Shown: positions 28,214 through 37,259, numbered from the stretch's first letter. The stretch: DNA of 38,745 bases from Cyanobacteria bacterium REEB459 (GCA_018970085.1 JAGWXD010000030.1:1-38745), one strand, 5' to 3'. Notes: generated by a model not told the origin, from the letters alone. Translations and numbers: made by a program.

Positions 28214-28402
28214 ATGGTCATTCTGTTTCAGCTTGCTCTGTTTGCTCTGGTTTTAATGTCTTTTGTATTAGTGGTGTATGTACCCGTTGCCTACGCCTCG
28301 CCCCAGAACTGGGACCAGTCTAAGAAGTTAATTTTATTGGGCTCAATTATCTGGGGGGTGCTGGTGATTGTGGTGGGTAGCCTTAATTACTTTGTGGCCT
28401 AA
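28214..28402 (+). CDS. psbZ: Photosystem II protein Z (Ycf9)
   Basis: 62 residues with two membrane helices ([19 protein letters not shown] and [20 protein letters not shown]) joined by [12 protein letters not shown], the full PsbZ pattern. It stabilises photosystem II supercomplexes in the thylakoid membrane. The ATG at 28214, after GAGAGAGAAGTCG, gives the normal length; the open frame starting at 28157 adds 19 unrelated residues. It lies 43 bp before ribH, a conserved cyanobacterial pairing. The 270-bp region upstream contains a small GGGG-TCTAG-CCCC hairpin near 28100. Confidence 0.96.
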   Translation: MVILFQLALFALVLMSFVLVVYVPVAYASPQNWDQSKKLILLGSIIWGVLVIVVGSLNYFVA

Positions 28403-28445
28403 CTAAAGAGCCTAACTAAAGAACTGTGCGATAGATTTTAAAATT

Positions 28446-29018
28446 ATGACGGTATTTGAGGGCAGCTTTGCATCTATAGAGTCCTTCCATTTTGCGATAG
28501 TCATTGGTCGGTTTAATGATCTGATTACCGGTAAGTTGTTAGAAGGCTGCCAAGATTGTCTCAAACGTCATGGAGTTGATGTCAGGAGCGAGGGAACTCA
28601 GGTGGATTATGTCTGGGTTCCTGGCAGCTTTGAAATTCCTATGGTGACCCGCCAACTGGCCCTAACCGGACGCTACAATGCGATTATTTGCCTGGGGGCG
28701 GTGATTCGTGGTCAAACCCCTCACTTTGACTATGTTGCCGCCGAAGTCGCTAAGGGAGTTGCCGCCGCTAGCTTTCAAACCGGTATCCCCATTGTCTTTG
28801 GGGTCCTCACCACCGATACTTTGCAACAGGCCCTGGAACGAGCTGGTATCAAGGCTAATCATGGCTGGGATTACGCCATGAATGCACTGGAGATGGCCAG
28901 CTTAATGGGGCAAATACCCCGGGGCCATGGTAATTCCTATGGGGCTGAAGCTGGAGGTTTAAATCCAGTCCTATCTGGGCAATCGGTTCGGGTGATTAGC
29001 GCCGAATCTCAATCCTAG
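28446..29018 (+). CDS. ribH: 6,7-dimethyl-8-ribityllumazine synthase
   Basis: It condenses the ribitylamino-uracil intermediate with the four-carbon butanone phosphate in riboflavin synthesis and forms icosahedral or pentameric shells. 190 residues. Family blocks: [39 protein letters not shown] (with the catalytic His) and [16 protein letters not shown]. The last 25 residues ([15 protein letters not shown] and following) are a variable extension. It probably shares a transcript with psbZ. Confidence 0.95.
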   Translation: MTVFEGSFASIESFHFAIVIGRFNDLITGKLLEGCQDCLKRHGVDVRSEGTQVDYVWVPGSFEIPMVTRQLALTGRYNAIICLGAVIRGQTPHFDYVAAEVAKGVAAASFQTGIPIVFGVLTTDTLQQALERAGIKANHGWDYAMNALEMASLMGQIPRGHGNSYGAEAGGLNPVLSGQSVRVISAESQS

Positions 29019-29052
29019 CTATTTGATTGCCAACAAAGGACTACATAAAGAA

Positions 29053-30081
29053 CTACATGGGCTGCAGCCAAGATGAAAAGAACCAGCCGCCGTCACTTAA
29101 TTCGCTCCAATTGCCAGACACCTTGCCGGTCACTCGAACCGCCGTGCCATCAGCCAGGGTTTTGGTGACATTGTATTCTGGCCCCGGGCCGTCGTAGACC
29201 AGACCTTCCTGGCCGTCGGTAGACACTCTCATTTGGCGGCCGCCGTTGATCGGCGCAGGGGTGGGGCCGACGATCGCTGATCCAGACTGGGTAGCGTTGT
29301 AAAGCAACCGTCGGGTGTTGTCATCTACCTGGCCAGTGACGGCTAGACCATAAACTCGCTGAAATTCCCGAACGGCATTCTGGGTGATCTGATCATAGAC
29401 TCCAGAGATGAGGAAATTGGCTGGCAAGAAACTAATTTTTTGCAAGCGCCTTTGCAAATCGCTAACATCCGGGTCACGATTCATAATCGGGCTGACATTA
29501 GGCTGGGTTAGCCCCACCTTGAGAAAGGTACTATCGACCCAGTAACCAGTGGTCAGCTCTACCCAACCCCCCTTAGCCTGACCGGTCAAGGCAACTCGGG
29601 TATTGTTCAGGTATTGGCCGACTCGATTAAAGCTGACGCCAGGTCCGGTGCGAATGTTGAGGCCATACCCCGCCGGGGTGGTAACGGTGGCAATCTGCCT
29701 GGGGGCCCCAGTGGGGCAGGTTGCCGATGCGATCGCCGATTTACTCACCCAATTAGCCGCTACCCAGGTGCCATTGGTCAGCTCTAACCAACCATTACGG
29801 CGGTTTCCCGATAGTTCCAGCGTACATCCCCGGCCAACTTTAGTGTAAACGCCATAGCTAACACCAGGCCCCCAGCGGCTATTGAGAACATAACCTGGCG
29901 GCGTACTGACGTAGCCCAGTCGATTAACCCCATAGACATCGGCCCGCACTGCCCCTGGCCAGGTCGACCCTAACAGCCAGACCGCTAGCAGTAAACGAGA
30001 CCACCCACCCGGGCAGGCCTTAATCGTGGCCACCAGCCTGTTTAGACCTAATTGCGCCAGTGGAGAGGTGAAGCCAACCAT
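29053..30081 (-). CDS. Exported SH3b/peptidoglycan-binding protein
   Basis: 342 residues. An N-terminal export signal or anchor (RLLLAVWLLGSTWPGAVRA, ending near residue 48) comes first. Two SH3b-like repeats follow, each containing a G-P-G-V-S box and a closing W-V-x-S/N motif (NSRWGPGVSYGVYTKVG; NIRTGPGVSFNRVGQYL). A peptidoglycan-binding PGB_1 domain (DVSDLQRRLQKISFLPANF, then GVYDQITQNAVREFQRVYGL) is followed by a third SH3b repeat (LVYDGPGPEYNVTKTLADG). No catalytic hydrolase domain is visible, so it probably binds the cell wall or regulates a wall enzyme. It is convergent with ribH. Confidence 0.85.
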   Translation of the reverse strand: MVGFTSPLAQLGLNRLVATIKACPGGWSRLLLAVWLLGSTWPGAVRADVYGVNRLGYVSTPPGYVLNSRWGPGVSYGVYTKVGRGCTLELSGNRRNGWLELTNGTWVAANWVSKSAIASATCPTGAPRQIATVTTPAGYGLNIRTGPGVSFNRVGQYLNNTRVALTGQAKGGWVELTTGYWVDSTFLKVGLTQPNVSPIMNRDPDVSDLQRRLQKISFLPANFLISGVYDQITQNAVREFQRVYGLAVTGQVDDNTRRLLYNATQSGSAIVGPTPAPINGGRQMRVSTDGQEGLVYDGPGPEYNVTKTLADGTAVRVTGKVSGNWSELSDGGWFFSSWLQPM

Positions 30082-30196
30082 GACCAGGCTTCCAGTAGAT
30101 GTGATTAACTAAATAACTAATTAATAATAGTGCCTGGGGCGCGTTTAGGTGCGTGCAGTTAATTAAGTTTCCCCTCTTCTCCCGGTTTTTCCATCT

Positions 30197-30781
30197 ATGA
30201 CCTGCATTGCTCTGTTTGGCACCAGTGCCGATCCTCCCCATCGAGGTCATGCTGCGGTGGTCACCTGGCTGGCCAGGCAGTTTGACTACGTGGCGGTGTG
30301 GGCGGCTGAAAATCCCTTTAAAACAGGGCAAACACCTTTAGCACAGAGATTTCGCATGTTAGAGCTGATGCTGGGAGAACTGCCCTTACCCGCTGGAAAG
30401 GTCGGCCTTCATCCCGAGTTCAGCCATCGCCGATCGCTGGTGAGTATCCACCGGGCCCAACAGCGCTGGCCCGGCACCCAGTTGGTGCTGGTGGTAGGGT
30501 CAGACCTGGTAACCCAACTGCCAAGCTGGTATCGAGCCGAGGAGATATTTGCAGCGGTAAATATTTTGGTGTTTCCCCGCCCTGGCTACCCGCTGGCCCC
30601 TGAGGCCCTGGCGACCTTGGAACGGTATACCCAGGTGGAGGTAGCAGAGATTGCTGAGCGGGTAGAGGCGGCCTCCTCCAGCTATCGACTGGCCCATGGA
30701 CATGAGGAACTGACTCCATCGGTACAGGCCTATATTAGCGAACATCAGCTTTACCAGCCCGCCCCCCACCCCCCCCTGTGA
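30197..30781 (+). CDS. nadD: Nicotinate-nucleotide adenylyltransferase
   Basis: 194 residues. It adenylates nicotinate mononucleotide to give deamido-NAD in NAD synthesis. The N-terminal nucleotidyltransferase motif is ALFGTSADPPHRGHAAVV, a variant of GGxFxPxHxGH. LVLVVGSDLVTQLPSWYRAE and the C-terminal ISSTxIR-like block (here AASSSYRLAHG) complete the pattern; Arg is kept, Thr is replaced. The ATG at 30197 follows an AT-poor leader without a clear Shine-Dalgarno sequence. It is divergent from the SH3 gene, with 115 bp between starts. Confidence 0.85.
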   Translation: MTCIALFGTSADPPHRGHAAVVTWLARQFDYVAVWAAENPFKTGQTPLAQRFRMLELMLGELPLPAGKVGLHPEFSHRRSLVSIHRAQQRWPGTQLVLVVGSDLVTQLPSWYRAEEIFAAVNILVFPRPGYPLAPEALATLERYTQVEVAEIAERVEAASSSYRLAHGHEELTPSVQAYISEHQLYQPAPHPPL

Positions 30782-30913
30782 GGGAGGTTTGGCCAGGGGG
30801 ATCCGACTTTTGGAGATTTTCATCCTGCTTGTCGGCAAAAACTGAAAAGCTTTGTTAAGTTAATTAAAGAATGTTCTCAATTCTTTTCATTTATATATTC
30901 ACCCCTTCTTCCT

Positions 30914-31453
30914 ATGGACCTTACCCGCGCTGCCGCCAAACTCTTTCAGCCCAATATCAATGCCAATCTCTGGTCTCAGGTTACCTTGGCGATCGCCCGC
31001 GTGGTGATCGGCGTAATGATGGTGCACAACGGCCAGGATAAACTGGCTGATATTGAAAACTTTGCCCATGCCTATGTGGAATATCTGGGTCTGCCCTTTC
31101 CGATTTTTCTCAGCTACGTTGCGGCCTTTACCGAGTTGATTGGTGCCCCGCTAGTGGCGATTGGCCTATTTACCCGTCCTGCCGCCCTGGGCCTACTGGG
31201 CACCATGACCGTGGCCATGTACCACCATATTTCGGTGGCTGGGCTAAGCCTGCCCTATCTGGAACTGTCAGCGATCTACGCTGCCTGCTTCCTTTACTTC
31301 ACCGTTAATGGAGCTGGGCTGTTTTCCACCGATGCCCTGATTGCTAACCGGTTGGATAGTACTATTCTTTCCCTCAAGGCGAAGCAACTGATGCGGCTGG
31401 AAAAGTCCTTTGTGGCTGATGCCGCCCAGAAGCAAGTGGAGGTGTTGCGTTAG
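30914..31453 (+). CDS. DoxX-family membrane protein
   Basis: 179 residues, four predicted membrane helices: ARVVIGVMMVHNGQDKL, PIFLSYVAAFTELIGAPLVA, AALGLLGTMTVAMYHH and YLELSAIYAACFLYFTVNG. The order and the GQDKL / E(L)IG motifs fit the DoxX family. The family is tied to quinone/thiosulfate redox in archaea and to oxidative-stress membrane complexes in mycobacteria; the role here is unknown. A C-terminal soluble tail of about 45 residues is charged. The upstream 130 bp is AT-rich and probably holds its promoter. Confidence 0.85.
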   Translation: MDLTRAAAKLFQPNINANLWSQVTLAIARVVIGVMMVHNGQDKLADIENFAHAYVEYLGLPFPIFLSYVAAFTELIGAPLVAIGLFTRPAALGLLGTMTVAMYHHISVAGLSLPYLELSAIYAACFLYFTVNGAGLFSTDALIANRLDSTILSLKAKQLMRLEKSFVADAAQKQVEVLR

Positions 31454-31579
31454 TTTGCCTGGTTACCAGGGTAAGGGTGCCTGGCCCCAGCTTCCGGGAA
31501 GATGTCTCGGTTTTAGGGTTGCTTAGCTGGGGCCAGGTCCATAGACTTCTAGCCAGCCATGGGTGAGGAGTTTTTACCG
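31454..31579. terminator. Inverted repeats between convergent doxX-like and cupin genes
   Basis: A 13-bp perfect inverted repeat, CCTGGCCCCAGCT (31480-31492) and AGCTGGGGCCAGG (31525-31537), is separated by 32 bp. A small CCTGG-TTA-CCAGG hairpin sits at 31458-31470. There is no U-run directly after either, so a bidirectional terminator is likely but not certain. Confidence 0.45.
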
Positions 31580-31960
31580 CTACCACTTCCCTGGAACCAG
31601 GTAGGCTTCGTCACCACCGGGCCAGGGCGGCATGGTAATGGCCAAGGCCGTTAGGGGGAGGGATCCAACGCAGCGAAACTGGAAGTGGGTCCCCAGGGGT
31701 ATGGTCAGGCACAAGCCCTCACTTACCCTGACGACCTCCTCGTGATCGCCTTGCTGGCGCCACATTTCTCCCTCTCCCGCGAGAAAAAACCAGATTTCTT
31801 CTACAGTCCGGTGGGCAACAGCGATAGAGGTTTGTCCTGGGGCTAGTTCAAAATGGGCCATGGTGCCGCCGGCCAACCCTAGTAGGATTCTCACCCGGGA
31901 ACCATCCGGTGCAATGACGTCATGATTTCCAGGTAGGGCCTTAGTGCTGAAGTCGCTCAT
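31580..31960 (-). CDS. Cupin-fold protein
   Basis: 126 residues from the ATG at 31960, chosen because AGGAG lies 5 bases upstream; the frame upstream to 31981 adds only 7 residues. Cupin motifs are present as FELAPGQTSIAVAHRTVEEI, with an incomplete histidine/glutamate set (AHRTVEEIWFFLAGEGEM), and a second motif VSEGLCLTIPLGTHFQFRCV with one His. Metal binding may be partial. The small size suggests a sugar- or metabolite-binding single-domain cupin rather than a named enzyme. Confidence 0.8.
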   Translation of the reverse strand: MSDFSTKALPGNHDVIAPDGSRVRILLGLAGGTMAHFELAPGQTSIAVAHRTVEEIWFFLAGEGEMWRQQGDHEEVVRVSEGLCLTIPLGTHFQFRCVGSLPLTALAITMPPWPGGDEAYLVPGKW

Positions 31961-32131
31961 GGTTTCTCCTAATGTTGACAACGACGGGTAAACCTAGACG
32001 GGTTTCCCCATATTACAAATCCCCATATTACAAACTTGTTATAAAAAACCCGTTGCCAGTTCCCAGGCGGCTAGCTAAAGTCTTCTATAGAAATAATCAG
32101 TCTGATCCTACCTTTTTCGGTTTTGGCCCCC

Positions 32132-33580
32132 ATGTCCACCCTGCTGATTCGCGACGCTGATCTGGTGGTCACCCTCGACAACGACCGCAGAGAATTGCCC
32201 CGGGCTAGTGTGTTGGTGCGTGGGGCGGCGATCGCGGCCGTGGGGCCCGCTGTGGAGTTGCCCCAACAGGCCGATGAGGTGATCGACGCCCGCGGACACA
32301 TAGTCATACCCGGGTTGGTCAACACCCATCACCATATGTATCAGAGCCTCACCCGCGCCATTCCTGCGGCCCAAAATGCCGAGCTATTCGGTTGGCTACG
32401 GGTGTTGTATCCTATTTGGGCTGGGCTTACCCCTGAAATGGTGCAGGTTTCCACCCAGCTTGCGATGGCAGAACTGCTGTTGTCGGGTTGCACCACCAGC
32501 AGCGATCACCTCTACCTCTACCCCAACGGGGTGCGCTTAGACCACAGTATCGAGGCCGCCCAGGAGATTGGCATGCGGTTTCACGCCGCCCGGGGCAGCA
32601 TGAGCTTGGGGGAATCCGCCGGTGGCCTCCCCCCTGACTACCTGGTGGAGTCCGAGCCAGCCATTCTAGCGGATACCCAACGTCTGGTGGAAACCTACCA
32701 CGACAGCGATCGCTATGCCATGCTGCGGGTGGTGGTGGCACCCTGCTCCCCCTTTTCCGTCAGTCGCGACCTGATGCGAGAGTCTGCAGCCCTGGCCAGA
32801 GCCCTGGGCACCCAGCTACATACCCATCTAGCAGAAAATGATCACGATCTAGCCTACAGCCAGGCCCGTTTTGGCATGACCCCGGCTGAATACGCCGAGA
32901 GCCTGGGCTGGGTTGGCCCCGATGTCTGGCATGCCCACTGCGTTAAGCTTGACCCCGCAGGCATTGCCCGGTTTGCTGCCACCGGCACCGGCGTGGCTCA
33001 CTGTCCCTGCAGCAATATGCGCCTGGCCTCTGGCATCGCTCCCCTACGTCGCCTCATAGATGCCGGGGTGCCGGTGGGATTGGGCGTAGACGGCAGCGCC
33101 AGTAACGATGGTGCCCACCTGCTGGCGGAGGCCCGCATGGGCCTACTACTTGCCCGGGTGAGGCGAGCCCTAGAGCCACCGGACTGGCAGGTACCGACAG
33201 ATAGGCCTGGGCAGCAGACCGATGGGCAGCCAGCCCGACTCTATGGTTGCGACCTGGGCCCGGCTGAAATGACCGCCCGAGCCATGTTGGAAGTTGCCAC
33301 CCGGGGCGGAGCCCAGGTCCTCGGTCGAGATGACATTGGCCATCTGGCCCCGGGCATGGCTGCCGACCTGGCCCTTTTTGATCTCCGTACCCTACCCATG
33401 GCGGGGGGGGCGGTGCACGATCCGGTGGCGGCTTTGCTACTGTGTGCCCCTGCCCAGGCCACCTGGACGGTGGTCGGCGGTCGGATAGTGGTGCGAGGGG
33501 GCCATCTCACCACGGTGGATCCTGGCCCCCTGGTAGAACGGCACAATCGGTTAGCCCTGCAATTGCTAAGGGACCACTAA
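32132..33580 (+). CDS. Amidohydrolase, probable 8-oxoguanine deaminase (guanine/triazine deaminase-like)
   Basis: 482 residues from the ATG at 32132; the TTG at 32123 would add three. Metal-dependent amidohydrolase motifs: PGLVNTHHHMYQSLTRAIP (HxH pair), THLAENDHD, WHAHCVKLDPAG and GVDGSASNDGAHLL (Asp ligand). The pattern THHHMYQSLTRA with CTTSSDHLYLYP is that of the AtzB/8-oxoguanine deaminase group, which turns 8-oxoguanine into urate-type products or removes chlorine/amino groups. It probably salvages oxidised purine. The gene is GC-rich with HIP1 sites, so it looks native. Confidence 0.85.
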   Translation: MSTLLIRDADLVVTLDNDRRELPRASVLVRGAAIAAVGPAVELPQQADEVIDARGHIVIPGLVNTHHHMYQSLTRAIPAAQNAELFGWLRVLYPIWAGLTPEMVQVSTQLAMAELLLSGCTTSSDHLYLYPNGVRLDHSIEAAQEIGMRFHAARGSMSLGESAGGLPPDYLVESEPAILADTQRLVETYHDSDRYAMLRVVVAPCSPFSVSRDLMRESAALARALGTQLHTHLAENDHDLAYSQARFGMTPAEYAESLGWVGPDVWHAHCVKLDPAGIARFAATGTGVAHCPCSNMRLASGIAPLRRLIDAGVPVGLGVDGSASNDGAHLLAEARMGLLLARVRRALEPPDWQVPTDRPGQQTDGQPARLYGCDLGPAEMTARAMLEVATRGGAQVLGRDDIGHLAPGMAADLALFDLRTLPMAGGAVHDPVAALLLCAPAQATWTVVGGRIVVRGGHLTTVDPGPLVERHNRLALQLLRDH

Positions 33581-33869
33581 CAGCATGTTTGACCTGGGGC
33601 AGCGGGGGAGCCGCAGGGGGGGAGCTAATTACGCCAACCGTCTGAGCCTTTTTAGGCAGCTGCCCATAGCCCTGAAAGTCGCCGTGACCATTGCCGCCAG
33701 CCAGCCCTTTGACAGTAATATAAATCCCTGGCCCTGCTGCGATCGGTCGCCCCCTCCCTACAGGTGACCAGGGCCATAGATCGACTATCTGCGTGTCAAA
33801 CAATTTCCTCGATAGATTACGACGTAGCTGAGGTTTCCATTTAGTTAGGGTCCCCGGCGAGTGGGGAGG
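33581..33869. other. Intergenic gap after the amidohydrolase
   Basis: 289 bp. A minus-strand open frame spans 33507-33803, overlapping the amidohydrolase gene; its middle (GIYITVKGLAGGNGHGDFQG) looks more protein-like than random sequence, but I do not recognise it and see no ribosome-binding site. It may be an old gene remnant. No terminator is clearly visible. Confidence 0.3.
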
Positions 33870-35168
33870 CTATAGCCCACCAATTAAATGGTTGCGGAAA
33901 GCATCCACAAAAATACGGTGGTCTTGGCGCACTTTAGCGGCATACTGCTCCCCGAAATCAGTCATGTAATTCACATATTCGGTTTCTTTGCCATCCAGCA
34001 CGCCGTTGATGGCATCTTCAATAGAATAATTGATGAGTGTTTGATCGCTATCATCATCGGAGCAGCAGTGGATTTTGGCTACGCATCTGCCTAAATAATC
34101 TACAACCTCCATAATGTCATCCATGTCATTGATGTCATCCCATTCGAGGTCAGCGGTATAAGGCGAGATTTCAGTCACAAACATGCTGTTGCCATCAAGG
34201 GTAGTATATCCAAGAAATGGATCCGCGTTAGCCTGAAGTGCACGCTGTGAAACCGAAGTACGATGCCCTGCGCTGATGAAATACTTCTTAGCATCTTCGT
34301 CGTTGATATAGGACTCGGCAGCAGAGGGGCGAGCAATTTTCATGGAAATGACCAGATCGTTTTCTAAAGCCTGGTTTTCGCCTTCAATCAGGATGCTGTA
34401 AATTTTCAATCCCGCACTGCCAATCCCGAGTCCACGTCGCAAAGCTACATCTTTAATTTCGTAAGTTAACTTTGACCTGCGTTTGCGATTGGGGATGGTG
34501 TTGTAATACTCCAGTAGGGCAGCTTCTACTTTTTTGCGCATTGTCTCATCGACAGGCGTGATCATTTTATTGTTCTTGAACCTGCGATCTCCGTCAACAA
34601 TGTCTGTTTCCATTTCCAGAAGGCCAACGCGAGTGAGTTGGCGGGCACTGTACAACACCTGACGTAAAGGGCCTTTGGTGTTGTCGAGGGTGAGGGCAAA
34701 GTTGTGATCGCCGCCCTTGGCAAACCGCGCGATTTGCTGGGCATAGCTTCGCGCTCCTTGGGCAACCACTTCGCGAATCTCGGCATCACTGAGTGCTTTC
34801 TGGTAACCAATCAAGGCTAGGCTAGCGCAAAAGCGCTTTACATCCCAGTTAAAGGGGGCCACATAGGCTTCGTCAAAATCGTTAACATCAAACACCAAAA
34901 TGCCTTTGCTGTTCATGTAGGTGCCAAAGTTTTCAGCGTGCAGGTCTCCTTGAATCCAAACCCTGCTGGTTTTTTCATTTAGGAAAGGGTCTTGATCCTG
35001 TGAAATGTCTGCATAAAACAAGGCCGCGCTACCACGGTAAAAGGCGAATGGCGTCTCGGCCATTTTACGGAATTTACCTCTCCAGGCATTGGGATCAGCA
35101 GCGATAAGATCGGAGTAGTTGTCCGTAAAAGATTTAACAATAAAATCCTGTCTCTCTTGTGTTGACAT
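33870..35168 (-). CDS. DUF2252-family protein (kinase-like fold, permuted motif order)
   Basis: 432 residues. GDLHAEN (74-80) and FDVNDFDEA (93-101) look like the catalytic and metal-binding motifs of APH/protein-kinase-like phosphotransferases (HGDLHxxN ... IDFDxA). A glycine-loop-like GLGIGSAG (247-254) and a lysine strand DLVISMKIARPS (271-282) come after them, the reverse of the kinase order. This matches the DUF2252 family, whose substrate is unknown. The gene lacks HIP1 sites and reads AT-richer than its neighbours, suggesting recent transfer. It has no clear ribosome-binding site upstream. Confidence 0.85.
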   Translation of the reverse strand: MSTQERQDFIVKSFTDNYSDLIAADPNAWRGKFRKMAETPFAFYRGSAALFYADISQDQDPFLNEKTSRVWIQGDLHAENFGTYMNSKGILVFDVNDFDEAYVAPFNWDVKRFCASLALIGYQKALSDAEIREVVAQGARSYAQQIARFAKGGDHNFALTLDNTKGPLRQVLYSARQLTRVGLLEMETDIVDGDRRFKNNKMITPVDETMRKKVEAALLEYYNTIPNRKRRSKLTYEIKDVALRRGLGIGSAGLKIYSILIEGENQALENDLVISMKIARPSAAESYINDEDAKKYFISAGHRTSVSQRALQANADPFLGYTTLDGNSMFVTEISPYTADLEWDDINDMDDIMEVVDYLGRCVAKIHCCSDDDSDQTLINYSIEDAINGVLDGKETEYVNYMTDFGEQYAAKVRQDHRIFVDAFRNHLIGGL

Positions 35169-35646
35169 GCTAGGGATTGGGGCTAATTAATTCTGTTCAG
35201 AATAATAGACACAGTAATAGGGCAAATATGGAAAATACATATAAAGCTTTAAGCTTTTGGTTGTTTTTTTGGCAAGGGCAATAAAAATGTCAAGTTTTCA
35301 GGGGGCCATGGGAGAATGAGGGTTTTTTAGTCCTTAAAATAGCTCGTCTGAGTCTATAGCAGATCCTGATCCTATAGAATAAAATTGAAGTGGGAAGAGT
35401 CTTTCGCCTAATAATTTGTAACAATTCACCCATACTCGATCAGAGCAAAAATCGCTATAGCTCTCTTCTGTCAAACCAGGGTAAAATACTGATTTTCTTT
35501 CTTATGATGAGAATCTAACTACCTTTGCAAACTCGATGGGACAATCCCTAATGGGGCTCAGCTTCTAAGTTATGGCCTCCACCACCGGCAAGGGAGTAGA
35601 GGTCATGACCCGGGAGCTTTAGGTTTCAGCGTCAGGGATAGACGGA
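35169..35646. other. AT-rich 478-bp intergenic region with short palindromes
   Basis: Between the C1-peptidase and DUF2252 genes. ATTCTG-TT-CAGAAT (35190-35203), 22 bp upstream of the DUF2252 start, overlaps a TATTAT that could be its -10 element, so it could be an operator. AAAGCTT-T-AAGCTTT lies at 35243-35257. No gene or RNA is recognised. Confidence 0.35.
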
Positions 35647-37005
35647 TTACTCTTCCTCTTCGCTGTACTCCTCCTCGGACTCCTCTTCCTCTTCGCTATA
35701 GTCCTCGTCGGACCCGTCTTCCGCCGATGCCTCGCTGGTGACATCGGCGGCGTCGATCTGCCAGGCCTCAACCAGCAAGGCGAGGAACTCTTCCTCCTCA
35801 GTACTGATGTCGTCGGTGCCGACGATCTCCCCTAAACTGCGGAGGATGCTGGCGAGCATGGTCTGGGGCATGTGCTGGGCGAACAGCTCAATCGATTCGT
35901 CGAGCAAGTCTTCGCGGTGCTCGGCCTTACGCTGGGCGACGTGGAGCACTTTGTTGGCGTCGTAGGATGAACCCAGCTCCTCCAGCATCTGCTGGACGTA
36001 CTCGGCAATACCCGTCAGTTCGTCGTCGGAGATCTCGCCATCGGCGGCGGCGCAGGCCAGAAAGATGAGGGCCAGGCGGGTTTCCAGGTGGGTCTCGCCC
36101 ATGGCCTCGATCATCGCCTGGAAGTCGGCGTCGCTCATCTTGGCGAGTTCGGTGTCCAGCTCGCCAATCATGGACTCGTCGTCACCCCAGGTGCCTTCGT
36201 CCTGCCCGACGGGCTCCACCTGCCGGATCATCCAGCAGTCGCCGCTGTTGAACTTGGGGTTGACCAGGTAACTGTAGGGGATGTAGCAGTAGCCCTTGTC
36301 CCCCCAGTCCGTACCCCAGGAGTTACGAACAATGAACATCTGATCGGGGTCAGAGTAACCAACGCAGAGCATGGAGTGGCCCCCGTGGGCGGCGCGGGCA
36401 GCCTCGGCGGGGGAGGGTAAGGGCACCACACCGGCTTTCTTCTGCTTGTCGAAGGATTCGTACAGAGAGATGCCGAAGACGATCGGGTATCCCTCCGCCA
36501 GGGTGTGTCGCCAGTCGTCGAGGGTGAGGGGCACAAGCACGACGTCTTCGACCAGGAACTCCTCCGCCTCGCTATAGGCATCGGCAGAGGGCTCGGTATT
36601 GACCTGCTGGGGGTCGTAGCTCCAGGTGGCTTCGGAGCAAGCGCCGAACTCCCCCAGGGAGGCGATCGCATCGGCGATGTAGGAGCCTCCGTCTTCGTTG
36701 ACAGGCCCCTCCTTAGCGCGGGCGTTGTAGTAGACAAAGAGGCGACTCACATCGTAGGCCCCTTCCCCCTGGTGGCGCTTCACCAGGTACTCGTAGGCCC
36801 CGGCCACGGCGTTGGCGACGCAGCTCATCAGTTCCCCCTGGTTTTCCACCGCGGTCATGTGGGGGCGCAGATCGACTTTGGGGGGTAGTTTCTGGACCTG
36901 ACTGGCCTGGGCAGAATACTTCTTGGCAGTCTCGGCGGGGGGGCGGTAGCGGTAGCCGCTGAGGGAAACGGAGGTGCCATCGGGACGGTGGAAAATACCA
37001 GACAT
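35647..37005 (-). CDS. C1 (papain-like) peptidase fused to TerB-like domain and acidic tail
   Basis: 452 residues. The N-terminal C1 peptidase (about 40-265) has Gln56 and Cys62 in ENQGELMSCVANA, His210 in AHGGHSMLCVGY and Asn228 in FIVRNSWGTDWGD, a complete Gln-Cys-His-Asn set. No signal peptide or long propeptide is seen. A TerB-like helical domain (about 310-416, LALIFLACAAADGEISDDEL) follows, then a glutamate/serine/tyrosine-rich tail (about 420-452, DEDYSEEEEESEEEYSEEEE). AAGGAG lies upstream of the ATG. C1 peptidases are uncommon in bacteria; target and role are unknown, and a calcium- or metal-sensing tail is only a guess. Confidence 0.88.
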   Translation of the reverse strand: MSGIFHRPDGTSVSLSGYRYRPPAETAKKYSAQASQVQKLPPKVDLRPHMTAVENQGELMSCVANAVAGAYEYLVKRHQGEGAYDVSRLFVYYNARAKEGPVNEDGGSYIADAIASLGEFGACSEATWSYDPQQVNTEPSADAYSEAEEFLVEDVVLVPLTLDDWRHTLAEGYPIVFGISLYESFDKQKKAGVVPLPSPAEAARAAHGGHSMLCVGYSDPDQMFIVRNSWGTDWGDKGYCYIPYSYLVNPKFNSGDCWMIRQVEPVGQDEGTWGDDESMIGELDTELAKMSDADFQAMIEAMGETHLETRLALIFLACAAADGEISDDELTGIAEYVQQMLEELGSSYDANKVLHVAQRKAEHREDLLDESIELFAQHMPQTMLASILRSLGEIVGTDDISTEEEEFLALLVEAWQIDAADVTSEASAEDGSDEDYSEEEEESEEEYSEEEE

Positions 37006-37259
37006 GGGGGGTAGCTCCTTAGGACTGCGAGGCGGACCGATCGCAGTGCAGAAGCTGGGGGAAACCGCCTGAGGACGGCCGCCGTCAACGAAAAGTCCTG
37101 CGCGGTTTCGGTGGAAAGGGGTTGCCCTCGATGGGATGGCCCAGGCAATGGCTAACCTCTTTCATTACACCCTATGGGGGGAGAGAAGTCCATGGCGACC
37201 AACTGGGTCTTTTGAGATGATCTGGCCTGGTTGCCCGATCGTTTTCATGCCTCCTGGAG
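37006..37259. other. Upstream region of the C1-peptidase gene
   Basis: About 250 bp without a supported gene. It should hold the promoter and leader of the peptidase gene, including the AAGGAG ribosome-binding sequence near 37015-37020. No terminator or structured RNA is recognised. Confidence 0.3.
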
